DNA of 64,000 bases from Axinella damicornis (GCA_963931865.1 OZ007506.1:16816242-16880241); one strand, 5' to 3'. Shown: positions 35,915 through 46,985, counted from the first letter of the stretch. The notes: generated from the sequence alone by a model not told the origin. Made by a program: numbers and translations.

Positions 35915-38900
35915 CCCAACTCTGCCTTGCTCCTTCCATACGGTTTCGGAATCAACGTCCTCAGCCCTCATTTGTGTCCAGAACTAATACTACCGTCACT
36001 GTCAACTGGACTGCCCCCGCCCTCAGGCCGGAATGTGCCGACGTGGTGTTCAGCTTTCCCCCTCTGATGTACATGGTCAGGATTGAGCTCAATATGGAGG
36101 TGCTGGATGGATACCCCCAGGTAGAGACTGTACAAATCTCTAGAACTCACGTCACCAGAAACTGTGTGTGAGATTGTTCCCAGACAGTTCTTTTCCTTTC
36201 TGTGTTGAGGAGAGACTGAGAAGTAGGCCATATCATGATTGAGTAGTGTTTCAGAGAGGGGGATGAAGCTGGGAAGGGAAAGGATGCCATAGGAATTCCT
36301 CCTTCACTCAGAATTCTCCAGTTTGTCAAACATACATTGCACATCCTTAGCGAAACATAGGTGTACCTCAACAAGCCTGCCAAGTGCATTGAAAACCTGA
36401 ATGCTCTAGCTAGTCCCAAAGACAGGCTAACTTCCTCCACGTGCACTTTCAATCAACTCCAATGTACGTAAATACCCAGCGCTGTTGGATGTACACGTAA
36501 ATAAATACCCAGCGGATGTCCAACACAATGACATCACAATTCATTTCTGCATGTTCTAATGAACATTGCAAAGCTTGAAGCCACTCTACCTTGGCAGCAC
36601 TATGTGATATCCCAATGTGTTGCCTAGGTAGCAGGATGCATACATGTACTTTTTTTTTGTAAAGAGTAGTACTATGTATTTGTTAATTTATCCAGGGTGT
36701 CACGAACATGTACTGCATGTTCGTTAATGAATTTCTGGTGTTCAAGTAGGTATGTAGGTGTTTGCTGTCTGTTAGTAGTTTCCCTCCCTCCCCCTCCCCT
36801 CCCCCTCCAGCCATCCTCCATGAATGTGTTTCGTGCAGAGGGTTTGTCCCCCTACCTGGAGTATGAGTTCTTCGTCAGTGCCATGAATGAATTCACAATG
36901 CTGGATCTTCCTCTGACTTTTGATCCTTTATTTGGAAGAGTTGCTCGTATTAGGACCCTACAGGGAGGTATGCTTGCCTGTGTGTGTGTGTGGGGGGGGG
37001 GGGGGGGGGGGGGGGTTAGGCTTGGGAACTAGTCTAGTACTCCATCACATGCAGCATTTTTGGTGGAGGCTATAGTGATAGAAGCATTAACCGCTTCCTA
37101 CCAGTAGAGGTCATTTTCTGTCTCTAGAATCATTAAGGTACCCTAATTTCAGTTCCATTGGGTTGTTGGGCTCGAAACTGCAACCAAGGCCAAGCCCAAA
37201 TGCAGTCATCCCTGTCACAGTCATGTGAACGCAACTGCTCCATGCATGTCCTGCGGCACACGCATGCACTTCACTCAGGCTCGCCCCCCAATGTCCTGCA
37301 TTCCACTAGTTAGTTCTTGGCAGTCATAAGTGTGCCTAAATGTCTTACACTCTCCCCCACCGCTCATCAAGTGGAGAACTGACTGCTCTCTATGTACTGA
37401 GAGCCACACACTTACACTATGTCCTCAGCCATAGATCTCATGGACACTCGACACGACATTACTCTGCGTAAACCACACCAGACAGACCATGTACATGTTG
37501 CTGCTTTACAAATGGCAAAACTCTTAGTTGTCAATTCTTCCCCCTCCCCCTATCCCCACAGTTCCTGACCCACCACAGAACGTTGTGGAGATAGAGTACG
37601 GTACTCGCAGCATCAATGTCAGGTGGGACCCCCCTATCACTGGTTTTAACAACCCTGCCAACACTCTGCGTGGCCCTGAGGAAAACCTGGCCTATTACGT
37701 GAGAGTTGGAGAGCTGGTGATTGAGACCGATGAAACTGAAGTCAACCTCACCAGTGCAGATGGACTACTACCTGGGACACAGTACACCATTGAGGTGTGT
37801 TCACAGTATTACATGTGCACATGCATTCATCATCTGCAGCAAGTGGATCCCACATACGTACTTGAGTACACCTGCAGACAGTTGTGTCAGCCTCATCAAC
37901 ACTGATTGTACATGAGTTGGTCAGCAGCTCCAGCAACTGTGGCACATAAAGGCCCTTACTCTTAAATGCTCGAGTTTCCTGCTCCACGAATCTGTACACA
38001 ATGACTGAAATGCTCACCTTTTGAAGAGTCAGTTCCATGACAGTCGCCCTCCGATAGCTAGATATGCGTGGATATTCCCTGGTGCCTTCACTATTCTTGC
38101 TGTTCTGAGCCTCGCGTTCATTTTAGGTCTTTTTACCGTCTTCTACCCTTGACGTCACTCACGTGAGGAAATGTACCAGGCCCTCTCAGAAAGTTTGGTG
38201 GGGCCTGGGAACGAGGCTACAAGCTAGCTATACTGGAAAGATGTAGTTCAATAGCTATCAATACATTAAGATTTTAACCGTGTGTGTGTGTGTAACAGAA
38301 GTGGGATGTTCGTGGGGCGAGACTAGACTAGACTAGTGACGCGCGACCTTCGTACCAATGATCCTCGAACTCCGCGAAGAATGTTCGAGAACATTGAGCT
38401 TCTAGAACAGCTGACGGATGCAATATCGGTGAGCAGCAGTCAAAGCGGACGCAATCGGGCGGGAAGCTGCAGGTGAAGCCGGAGCAGCAGTTGAGGCGGA
38501 CGTAATCTAGGAGCAACAGCCGAAGCGGAAGCAATCGGGGAGCAGTTGAAACGGGTCGACGCAATCGGGTAGTAGCAGTTGAAGCAGACACAATTAAGTG
38601 GCGAGCAGCAGCTCTGACAGAGAGCTGTCCGGCGCCGAATTACACACGTAGGCGAACAAGGGGGAAGTAGCTGAGCGAGCGAAGCGAGCTCAGCTACTTG
38701 TATACTTTACTCCCTCTAATGTTCATGATTGATCTTTGACCTTTGACCTTCTCACAGGTGATGATATCAAATGGTGTTTTAAACAGCAGTGCTAGTGAGG
38801 TGCTCTCCACTACCTGGCCCCTCCCCCCAGTCCCTGTGGCGACTGCCTTCACCAACACCTCCCTGGTCATCACTGTGCCCCTCAACGAGACCCACGAACC

Positions 38901-40790
38901 GCTGGAGACAGTCAGCATTGAGGTACAGGGTTTTATCAGGCGGAAGTCACTCCAATAAGCACCACTGTCACTGTACATCTTCACTCCGTATACTAAGGAA
39001 GGGGTGGAGTCGCTAGGGGCCGGTGAATGGCTGAATAACAGAGTGGTCAACAGTCGAAGCCTTGAAATCGGTGTAGTAAATGGTCAAAGTGTTCAAAATG
39101 CTAGGCAAGTTTTGACCTGCAGTCGCAGCTGTGACTATACAGAGTCTATGAGAGTGACCACCCCTTTTTTCATGTAGTGCACTCCACTGCATGGGGAGGT
39201 TAGGGTATAGCTGTAACTAAATGCCCGTAGCTCGGTGGAAAGCTCTACGAAGATTCTGACTACACCATCATGATCACCATTGCATGTGCACTGATACAAA
39301 CATATACTACACATAACTCAACATCTAACAGGTATGCTAGTTGGACGCTCCTTACACAGCTCTAAAGCTCCCTGTATGACTGACTGAGCTTCAGTGTGGT
39401 CTGACATTAGATCACTTTAATCAACAACACTAGAGTGCACTTACACATGCCAGCACTGATCTCATCTGAAACAACATTGGCATACTCACTAGGGACTAGA
39501 GGAGCTCCCCGCCCCTGAGACCTTGAGATTGCTTCTAGACCCTTCTGAGTGCCATTATAATTATGGGATTTTTTAAAGGGCAGTTCTAAGGGAGGGGATA
39601 ACTGTCCATTCATCACCCCCCCCCCCCCCCAACACACACACACATACAGGTTTGTCGGTATATTGTCAACACCTCTACCTGTGACTGCACCTCGATCCCC
39701 TTCACCAGCACTGCCCAGAGTGTCACCGCCCTTCCTGGGAATTTATCCTTCCCGACCCCCCCAGGAGGACTGGAGGCGTTCACTGTGTACTGCATGCGGG
39801 CCACTGCCATATACGTAGTTGTCCCAGGGTTTCCAGATGACCCTGAGAGACTCACCGGGAATAGTGGCACGCAGAGAACTGGAGGTTGGTTGTAACCTCA
39901 AACTGCAGTAGCTTGCACTGCTAGGCTAGCTGGTCTAGCACAGTGGTTTCTCATTAGTTGACTGTACATGGCCAATCATATGTGCAAGTAGCTTCACTTG
40001 CTTCGATCGCTCAGGTACTGCCTCCTCATTTGCCTACGTGAGCAGTCTGGTGATGTACAGCTCTCTCCATGTGCAGAGGTCTCACCTCCGCTCCCTGATT
40101 GCGTCCACTTCAACTGCTGCCTCACCCCGACCTTGTCCGATTCAGCTGCTCCTGTCCAATTGCGCCTGCCTCAGCCATGTAGCTGCTGCTCCCCAATAGT
40201 GTCCACTTTAGCTGCTGCTTCAATGCAGCCCCAGCCACTCTGGAAGGTTCCAACCCTCACCCAACATTCTCGAACATTCTTCGCTGAGTTTGATGTTCGG
40301 AGGTTGAGTACAAAGGTCATGTGTCACTAGTCTAATCCCGCCCCTGACCCCTGCTGACTTCCGTCACGCACACGCACACCTTAAAATCTTAATGTGTTGA
40401 TGTATTGATGTACGTACATTACCACACTCGGTAATTGTGTTTTGAATATTCTACAGTACATGCACACACATTATCAATGTACGTATATTCCTAGCATACT
40501 CAGACCCTTCCTGGGATGTCCCAGGAGTCTCCTTCATGGATGTACATGTAGTATAGTCAGGGGTATGCGTGAAGTTACAGTAGGAGACACACTCAGCACA
40601 GTACAGTCACATGCTGGAATTCTCCTGGAGACATTGACTTCTACATGACAGAGGAATGAGTACACACTTCACTTTCCATCCATTTACCTCCCCTTGTCCT
40701 ACATGTTCACCTTTCTTCCTCTCCTCTCCTCCTCCATCCCACCTGCTTCCTCCCTCCCCCCTCTCCCTCTCCTTTCTCTACCTCCCTCGC

Positions 40791-40832
<42 letters not shown>

Positions 40833-43800
40833 CCTCTCCATTTATCCCTCCCCTCCCTCTTCCCTCTCTCTCTCACCTCAGTTGGGATTCCAGATCCTCC
40901 TGTCATACAACTAATTGAAGGCAATGAGGTCCTAAGCTGGGTCCGACCTAATAACAGGGGCAGTGCTCTCACAAACTACAGGATCACTGCCATGTGAGTT
41001 AATTTCCTCTATAGCTTAAGTTAATAGTATAGCATTAATATTGTACCGTAGTCTCTTGAAAATACGCCCATGGGCGATGAACTTAGTGGCTGCTCAAAGA
41101 GGGGGATGGGCATATTTTCGAGGACCCCTCTCCCGAAAATAGGCCCACCCTTGACTCGAAAGTAGGCCCACCCAAGTACATGCGTAAAATCAGCAAATAT
41201 ATGAGTGCCATACTGCAACAGTCATTCTAGCAAGGCTTAACTACTACTACTCCCGGAGTTTCTTGGTGAGCAGGAACAGTTTCTTTGTGTGAGTAGCTAC
41301 AGGAACAGCAAACAAGACACAGCACGAGTGCATGAATGACGCAGAGTGCGCAGACTATCTTCGGGACTTGCCGATTGCTGCTGCTTCCGAGAAATCCATA
41401 GTGCACTGCTAGTGCTATGCTAGGCGATTGCACGCGGGAAGACACAAACATGCAATGCACAGCGCGTGAACGGTCTGATGCATGGATAATACACACTATT
41501 ATCCGGGGTCTCATGTCATTCACTCATGCACAGCTGATTATGCAATGGCATACAACATAATGAAATTCATTGCAAATAGTACCACTATAGCCAGCCTTCA
41601 TTTCTTAGTCCGACCTCTTTGACAGTACTTCTTCCGGAGCTATTCAAGTGCTTTCCTGTTCCAGCTGATAAGGTGGGCGTACTTTCGAGTAATAAATTTC
41701 CTTTTGCAAGAACTTGTCCCAAAAAGGGGGTGGGCGTATTTTCAAGGGTGGGCGTATTTTCGAGAGACTACGGTATTAGCATATCCCTACATAATAGAGT
41801 CTACTGACTATATGATGATTGCAACTACATTCTGTGTTAGTAAAATATATGACAATTCTTAAGTGTTTTCATGACTGAAAAAGCATCACAGAAGTACCGA
41901 ACCAGAAGTCGCAAAACAGCCAAAATTGTTTTTTCTTCTTCTTTCTTCAGACGGGCTAGCTTAATATTGTCTGAATCTTTCACGATTCTCACACGAAACA
42001 TTTTAGAGTGGGTAATACACCTTGCAGCCCATCACTCTTTTTCTGACCACACACTCAATAGCTATATATGGCTTTGTTTAGGACACCATTTTCTTCATTT
42101 GTATATACATGTGCAACTAAAATACTCAGTTAGCAATTGCTGTAACTCAGGAACAATCCTCTATTGTGTGACATTTAGTGGACACATTCCATTTAGCTAC
42201 TCAGAGAACCTAGCAACATTGGAATGCATCAACAAGCCGATTCATTGAGCTTCGGGTATGGAGCCACTAAAAAGAATCCCAAGCGGGGATCACGGAGACC
42301 TCGAAAGGTAGTAGAGTCCATTGATTTTACAGTAGCGACAGCAAGCACTCGAAGGATCCACCATCTCCAAGCACCATGCCAGATGACATCGCCACCTTCG
42401 CAGCTTCTGCCTGCACTTTTTACACCCGCAATTGTGCCCAATGCAAGCCAGCCCTTGAACACTTCGCAGAATGGGCGCAACAATAGAATGGACATGAAAA
42501 AATTACAATGATGATGGTGTAGTCCATGTCCTCCACTGTGCTCAGGAGTTTTTTTAATTTTTGGAAAGTTTTATTTCCCTACCAGTAGTGTAATTATCAT
42601 TACTAATTTTCTGTGCATGCATTTATTTGCTCTGTGTGTGCATGGAAAATGTGTGAGATGTGAAGATACGGTACTCACATGTAAAAGAACAGATGGCATT
42701 CCAAAATGGAGCCATATACTGATTAGTGCATGGTTAGAAAGAAGTGCTCGTGGATGTCAAAATCGTTTAAAAAATGATGGATTTATTGCACTGCTCACTG
42801 TAAGAAACCAATTTTAGCTGTTTGGCGATTTTCACTTTTGTGATGCTTTCTAACGCTGCTGTAAATCGGCTTGTTGGTCAGGCAAAATACTCAAAGATGA
42901 ATTGCGTGTTGTTACAAAGGTTTATAAGTTTACCGTAGTCAGTCTTTTGTCTGTGCTATTCGTACATTCTGCTGGTATTTCATACACCCACAGTTGTGTG
43001 TCTTATTTTAGGACACACCGTACATGTAATTTACGACTTGGGGATGTCGCAATGCTTGTGCAGTACAGCACTTGATAATAGCCAGCCTCAGTCCCACCCC
43101 CTATTTAAAATGTAGAATTTAGGAATGGCTGAGGCTGGTTAATGTGTGTATAATCAGGACAGTGTTTGGCAGCGATTAGTAACAGCAGCTCAAGAGGTTT
43201 GCCTGTCTCTTAATTATTATTACATTCCTGGTAAGAAATAATGTTTGAGCAGCACATGAAGATCGTAAGAGCTATGAGTGTTGCGTGGAGTAACATTTCA
43301 TGGCCAGTGAATTCCCTGATTTTTTTTATGTGTGTGGTGTGTGTATTTAGTGCAGGCGGGTGTTGTGATGTATGTGGTGTGTGTATTTTGTGCAGGCGGG
43401 TCAACACCCTCAGTGCAGATACTCTAGACCTTGAGATGGACATCAGCCCACAAGTGAACCAGATCAATCTCATGACAGACGACTTCCTCACCACCTTTAA
43501 CGTGCCCTACAACATCCAAGTGTTTGCTGAGAATGGCATTGGAGAGGGTGCAGGGAGTAATCCCATTGTCTTTACCAGGATGTCCACATTGTCCAGTGAG
43601 TACATCAGTATTTCATTAGTGCATTATTATACATATGCCATTACACACATCAGAAAACTGGAGCAATACAGTAATGACTCAAATAATTCGTTTCCGGCGT
43701 TCGAATTCTATAGACTATGTTATGAATTTTTAGAAAGGGGGTGTTCGAATTATTAATATTCGCCAGGCATTGTGGACAAGACGTACGATGCTGAGGTTTG

Positions 43801-46174
43801 GGCAGCAACAAGCCAGACTCAGTAGGGCCCCAGAACAACAGCCAAGAGAGTGGTTGTGACCAGAGATGGTGCCACAATGTATGAGAGTAGGCGACAGACA
43901 CAGACAAATGAGCCAGAGACGACACTGAGGTACTATATACTCATGCACATGAAGACAGTGACACGAACACAACAGCACACGAGAGGCACTGTTCAACACC
44001 GGGAGCCCGAGGAGTGGAGGGATCACAGAGTGCGATCTGGACTGCACTCTACTGTAACTGCATGCATCCATTGTGGCAGTACTATTGTGGGCTGTACGTG
44101 CATTCAACTGTTCGAGTAATAGAAGAATCATTTCAAACGTGGGTGTTCGAACTTCTTGGAATATGCATTTTTCTTTGAGAAAAGGAGGTGTTCAAATTAA
44201 TAGAGTGTTCGAATTGTTAGAGTCACTATGTATGTCAGAATGATAACTTTGAACAGGGCATTAGGGGGGTGTATGGGCACTAAGGTCACTATTATTTGCG
44301 GGTACTAATTTTAGCGAATCGGGCATGTAGCGGATTTGGCGGGTATTAATTTTAGCGTTTTGAGCTGATAGCAGCTGTTGTATTACTGATTCTCAGAATC
44401 CGTCCAAGTGGCAACCACACTGCTAAGTCTGCTGGTAAAAGGATAGTGCAACAGGTAGGAAAACTCACTTGATGTCTCAGGTCTTGCTCTCACCTCATAG
44501 ATAACTCTGATTCATACTACCTACAGCTAACCTCCTTCTGAGATCACTTCGCAGGTGGCTAGCTTATGGCTCACTCCAGTTAATGCACACGTCATGTATG
44601 TGATGGCTAATATTATGCCATACTTAGCTTGCGTTACCGGCGTGTAATGGCTACCAGTAGTGTAATATACCATAGTCGCACATTATTAGATGTATGCACG
44701 TACAAGCGAGAGGTGCTTAATTTACAATGACCTTCCTCGAATAGGAAGTGTACTTATTTCGAATTGTAGCTTTTCCCCTCCGCATTGAAGTCTTCTTCCA
44801 GAAACTCTGCCATGTTTATCCTACTTAGCTGTGACGAGAGTGGAACGTGCGCCTAACAACGACTATGCGCCTACTAATAACACGTGACTGCTGTAATATA
44901 ATATACACTGTATAATGTTTGACAACTTATCAATGGTCTACAAAATTCTGATTATACCACCGTGATCGCTAAAATGCAGTGACATAAACACATAATTTTG
45001 GTGCTGAAACTCACCTTGGTGGTGGAGATACAAGCACTTTTGTCTTCCCATCGGCCACCATTAATTGCTCGAGTGCTCTCTTCGACTTTCTTTGCCAGTA
45101 CAGCTCCTATGAAAGGCCCACAAAGATTCGGACCACACAGTTGTGATTGATGCCATTCACTGACATTTACATGCCAAAACTCACCGTGATGGCGAAGCTG
45201 TGAGTGCTGTAAGAATGTTAGGTCTTCCCTTTGGCCAGCCACCATTGCTGACTTGATTGACCGAGCATGGTTGTCACGTGACGTGCGTTAATTGCACCAC
45301 TTAGCTTGCGCTACCGGCGAGTAGCACCGGCTACCAGTAGTGTGGTTGCCACTCAACATATAAATAAAGAAACTGCAGTAAGAACAGTATAATAAACTAT
45401 GGGTGGACTCTAAATTGGTTCCTTTTGAAGACACATATTACGTACTAGATACATACTCTACAGTATATTTATTTGCATTTCTGCATTGATCTATGAAAGA
45501 GTACCCACGATTGCGTCTTCGTTAGTTGGCTAGTATCCACAACAGCCATGCATGGTTTGCTGCTACATGAGTTGAAAATGCCAGGGTAGCCTCCAAAGCA
45601 CAATACTAATATTTTGGTCAACCATAAGTGAAATGAGTGGAGAAACTGTAATTATTATAGTAAGTGACGGATTACATATTTGCCTGTATCCAGTGAATAC
45701 TAATGTTTATATCTAAGGGTAGGGTATCCTGTATATATAAGCCACTGAGTGATTGTACAGAGCATACTCATATTATAATCAGTGTTATAGAACACTCTAT
45801 ATTGATTGATTGATGTCCGAAACCACAACACTGCAAATCTACGTGCAACTGCATGTATATACAAGTGTGTTTCAGGGCACTCTAATCAACAAGTGCGTTT
45901 GAGTCCCTGACACCATCTTGCACAAGACTGGTTGGCGTTCATTTGAGTAAACTTTGACCCTATCCAGGATACTGAGCCAACATTTGTGAGTAGGCACTCT
46001 TTCGCAACACTACAGTACAACTGTATACTGGGAGTTTATTGACATAGGAGTCAGAGAAATGATCACTCTCATATTGAGGCGAATGCTATGGTGATGTTGC
46101 CAATACTGTATGTAGGCTGATAGTGCATTGCACTCCAATAAAGTTTTGCAGGACAATGCATTATTTCACATTCC

Positions 46175-46219
<45 letters not shown>

Positions 46220-46845
46220 ACACATGAATGTCATTGCACCGCTTTCTTTTCCCCTCCACCCCCTCTCTCCTCACCTCCAGCTCCCACCCTCCCTCTCCCC
46301 TTTCCCACTCCTTCCTCCTCACCTCCCTCTCTCTCTTCTCCTCCCCACCTACCTTCTCCCTCCCCTTCCTTGATCCCCTCCCCCTCCTTGATCCCCTCCC
46401 CCACCTTGATCCCCTCCCCCTCCTTGATCCCCCCCCCCCTCCTTGATCCTCTCCCCCTCCTTGACCCTCTCCCCCTCCTTGATCCCCTCCCCCTTCCTCC
46501 CTCTTCCCTCTCCCCCCACCACACCTCCACTCACTGTCGCTGGAATTGTCGGCATTGCAGTGGGAGTCATCGTCCTCTGTGTGTTGGTTATCATCTTCAT
46601 CTTTGTCTGTGGTGAGTGCTTGTTTGCTCTTTAGTTGTTGTTTTTTGTTGTTGTTGTTATTGTGTTAATGAGTCACTGTGTATGTACGTAAATGGCACGT
46701 GCATGCAGAATTCACACTGTAGATGGATATGTCATACACCTGTTGGGGATGGGATAGTATTGAGCCTAGGTTGCAGCAGACTTTACTGTGTGGTGTTTTA
46801 TGTATGTTTGAGACAGATTTGGGTTAAGCTCTTACTGAAATGCAT

Positions 46846-46884
<39 letters not shown>

Positions 46885-46985
46885 CAGTGATTATAATAGT
46901 GTACTCAAGATTGAAGCTCAAACCTGGGACAAGCAAAGAAGAAGGCAAGATTGAACATCGGGGGGAAGTGGTTATTTCTTCTTAA
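28105..46985 (+). CDS. Large type I membrane protein: FN3 / YWTD propeller / FN3 / TM (ROS-like ectodomain, 5' end missing)
   Basis: Exons with AG/GT borders and matching phases: 28105-28281, 28778-28919, 30741-30907, 31013-31117, 31399-31462, 31853-32043, 32346-32563, 33151-33440, 33862-34035, 35915-36120, 36811-36967, 37562-37794, 38758-38922, 39650-39884, 40882-40993, 43396-43595, a TM exon ending 46613, and 46888-46985 with a TAA. About 945 residues are joined without a stop before the TM. Fibronectin III signatures recur (RYTISSLTPNTNYEGQVCRA, VPDPPQNVVEIEY, LPGTQYTIEVMISNGV, YNIQVFAENGIGEGAGSNP). The middle exons carry LDLR class B strands. The order FN3-propeller-FN3-TM is that of ROS1/sevenless receptors, but the cytoplasmic tail is only about 33 residues, with no kinase seen up to the opposite-strand gene at 50.7 kb. 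Signal peptide and first exons are not identified. Role inferred: cell-surface adhesion or ligand binding. Confidence 0.82.
28436..28760. repeat. Long (CCCT)n microsatellite before an acceptor
   Basis: About 300 bp of CCCT units broken by three TTGTCC or CTGCC variants, which themselves repeat and show past block duplication. It ends just before the acceptor at 28776-28777. Confidence 0.97.
29513..30180 (+). pseudogene. Penelope-like element, RT end plus GIY-YIG endonuclease, frameshifted
   Basis: Reading across at least two frame changes gives EKEVEGALPFFDVRVSRDGD, VYRKPTHTERYLHYRSYNPP, then KNGIIRTLLHRS, KATVSIPFVKGVSERIKRI and finally GVIYEIPC...RLTEHQRN. This is the RT C-terminus, linker and GIY-YIG order of Penelope-like elements. 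The GIY-YIG core is decayed: the expected Y-I-G reads YWR. Near-direct repeats of about 90 bp containing ATAGTATAGCCACAACAGTC occur at 29370-29460 and 30196-30300 and look like the element's pseudo-LTRs. It is intronic in the FN3 gene, same strand. Confidence 0.8.
31720..31850. repeat. (AC)n microsatellite adjoining an acceptor
   Basis: Two AC tracts (31721-31750 and 31770-31849). The second ends directly at the AAAG acceptor before the exon at 31853. Confidence 0.97.
32640..33000 (+). other. Unexplained open frame inside an intron
   Basis: A frame starting near 32680 reads EDCKWFNRSIYFLRDAIHLS and VVDKSAVADILGEARARGHV and ends at 33001. It does not fit the phase or content of the propeller exons around it. 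It could be a captured or transposon-derived fragment. 32905-32970 contains a 33-bp tandem duplication (GTGCACATGATC...TTTCCAGCCCCCTC). Confidence 0.3.
33715..33835. repeat. (CCCT)n microsatellite upstream of an acceptor
   Basis: CCCT units in two similar blocks separated by CTCTCTTCC, lying shortly before the acceptor at 33860-33861. Confidence 0.95.
34402..34828. mobile_element. hAT MITE with perfect 8-bp target duplication
   Basis: The ends CAGGGTTGTTGTAAT and ATTGCAACAACCCTG are inverted repeats. GTAGGGAG flanks both sides exactly (34394-34401 and 34829-34836). The interior is AT-rich TTGTAATCGTAATT-type sequence. It is non-autonomous, 427 bp, intronic. Confidence 0.92.
34919..35449 (-). 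repeat. Hairpin-ended minisatellite repeat, copy D (both ends intact)
   Basis: It starts with the hairpin AAGTAGCTGAGCTCGCTTCG followed by CTCGCTCAGCTACTT, contains about nine CTGCTGCTCCCCGATTGCGT-type units, the GGAAGTGGGACG block (in reverse) and (AC)n, and ends TAAAATCTTAATGTATTGAT. It lies 83 bp after the hAT MITE duplication. Confidence 0.88.
35840..35913. repeat. (AC)n microsatellite forming an acceptor tract
   Basis: A pure AC run ending ...ACACAG, directly followed by the exon at 35915. Confidence 0.97.
36992..37015. repeat. Poly-G tract (24 G)
   Basis: An uninterrupted G run preceded by (TG)n just after the donor at 36968. Potential G-quadruplex on the transcript strand. Confidence 0.95.
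38107..38218. mobile_element. Diverged TAGCCTCG-family MITE
   Basis: The left end TGAGCCTCGCGTTC and right end GGCCTGGGAACGAGGCTA are an imperfect inverted pair about 112 bp apart. No clear target duplication remains. Confidence 0.5.
38257..38699 (+). repeat. Hairpin-ended minisatellite repeat, copy E (both ends intact)
   Basis: It runs from ATCAATACATTAAG through GGAAGTGGGATG-like (AGAAGTGGGATGTTCG), GGACTAGACTA-related and minisatellite blocks to the hairpin AAGTAGCTGAGC...GCTCAGCTACTT. Its end is 58 bp upstream of the coding exon at 38758, so it forms the intron's 3' region. Confidence 0.88.
39986..40400 (-). repeat. Hairpin-ended minisatellite repeat, copy F
   Basis: A diverged copy: AAGTAGCTTCACTTGCTTCG at the hairpin end, CTGCTGCTCC units, the reverse GACTAGTC-type block and TTAAAATCTTAATG at the other end. 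Confidence 0.75.
40792..40829. repeat. Poly-C tract (38 C)
   Basis: An uninterrupted C run in the pyrimidine-rich intron end 52 bp before the acceptor at 40880. Similar runs occur at 46177-46205 (29 C) and 56631-56659 (29 C). Confidence 0.95.
41046..41773. mobile_element. MITE with TA flanks, CCGTAGTCTCTCGAAAATAC ends
   Basis: The left CCGTAGTCTCTTGAAAATAC and the right inverse (GTATTTTCGAGAGACTACGG) match with one difference and continue into CGCCCA. TA lies on both sides. Extra internal copies of the end motif (GGGCGTATTTTC, AAAATAGGCCCACCC) occur near each terminus. No transposase. 728 bp, intronic. Confidence 0.85.
41800..42110. repeat. Family D repeat, inverted copy
   Basis: AGTCGCAAAACAGCCAAAAT, TTCTTCTTCTTTCTTCAGAC and GGGCTAGC are the reverse of 16660-16760. 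AGAGTCTACTGACTATATGA just before it matches the 16930 region. Confidence 0.5.
42230..43240. other. Intron interval with repeat debris only
   Basis: 42300-42370 contains a phrase (GCGACAGCAAGCACTCGAAG) that returns inverted near 47640-47690. 42790-42910 resembles family D. No exon compatible with the FN3 gene was found. Confidence 0.4.
43351..43395 (+). other. Duplicated splice acceptor, 40 bp apart
   Basis: TGCAGGCGGGT occurs at 43351 and again at 43391 within a 40-bp tandem duplication (GTGGTGTGTGTATTT...). Only the downstream AG keeps the FN3 frame. The upstream one meets TGA within four codons and would yield an early stop. Confidence 0.75.
43672..44226. mobile_element. Probable MITE with GTTCGAATT-rich ends
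   Basis: TGACTCAAATAATTCG on the left and CGAATTGTTAGAGTCA on the right are imperfect inverted repeats. Further GGTGTTCGAA phrases occur in both subterminal regions. The target duplication is not resolved. Confidence 0.4.
44930..45360. repeat. Dispersed repeat family C, longest copy
   Basis: It contains CTCACCTTGGTGGTGGAGAT, AAAGGCCCACAAAGATTC, GATGGCGAAGCTGTGAGTGC and the end TTAGCTTGCGCTACCGGC then CTACCAGTAGTGTGG. A separate 3' end lies at 44585-44670. It is within the long intron before the TM exon. Confidence 0.6.
46177..46545. repeat. C-run, (CA)n and CTTGATCCCCTCCC minisatellite before the TM exon
   Basis: 29 C, then (CA)n, then CT-rich sequence and eight to nine 17-bp TCCTTGATCCCCTCCCC units (46365-46495). 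The unit array is the likeliest place for length errors and affects how the TM exon is read. Confidence 0.9.
46428..46985 (+). other. Transmembrane exon and short cytoplasmic tail of the FN3 gene
   Basis: The frame containing VAGIVGIAVGVIVLCVLVII then FIFVC has a single strong TM helix, ends at donor G/GTGAGT (46614), and continues in phase at 46888 after a (CA)n acceptor: GVIIIVYSRLKLKPGTSKEE, GKIEHRGEVVISS and stop. Where the TM exon begins is unclear. There is no AG between 46425 (a stop in this frame) and 46558. An acceptor at 46559-46560 fits the incoming phase but removes the first helix residues; a longer exon from about 46281 would need a 1-bp change in the C-rich array. Confidence 0.5.
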
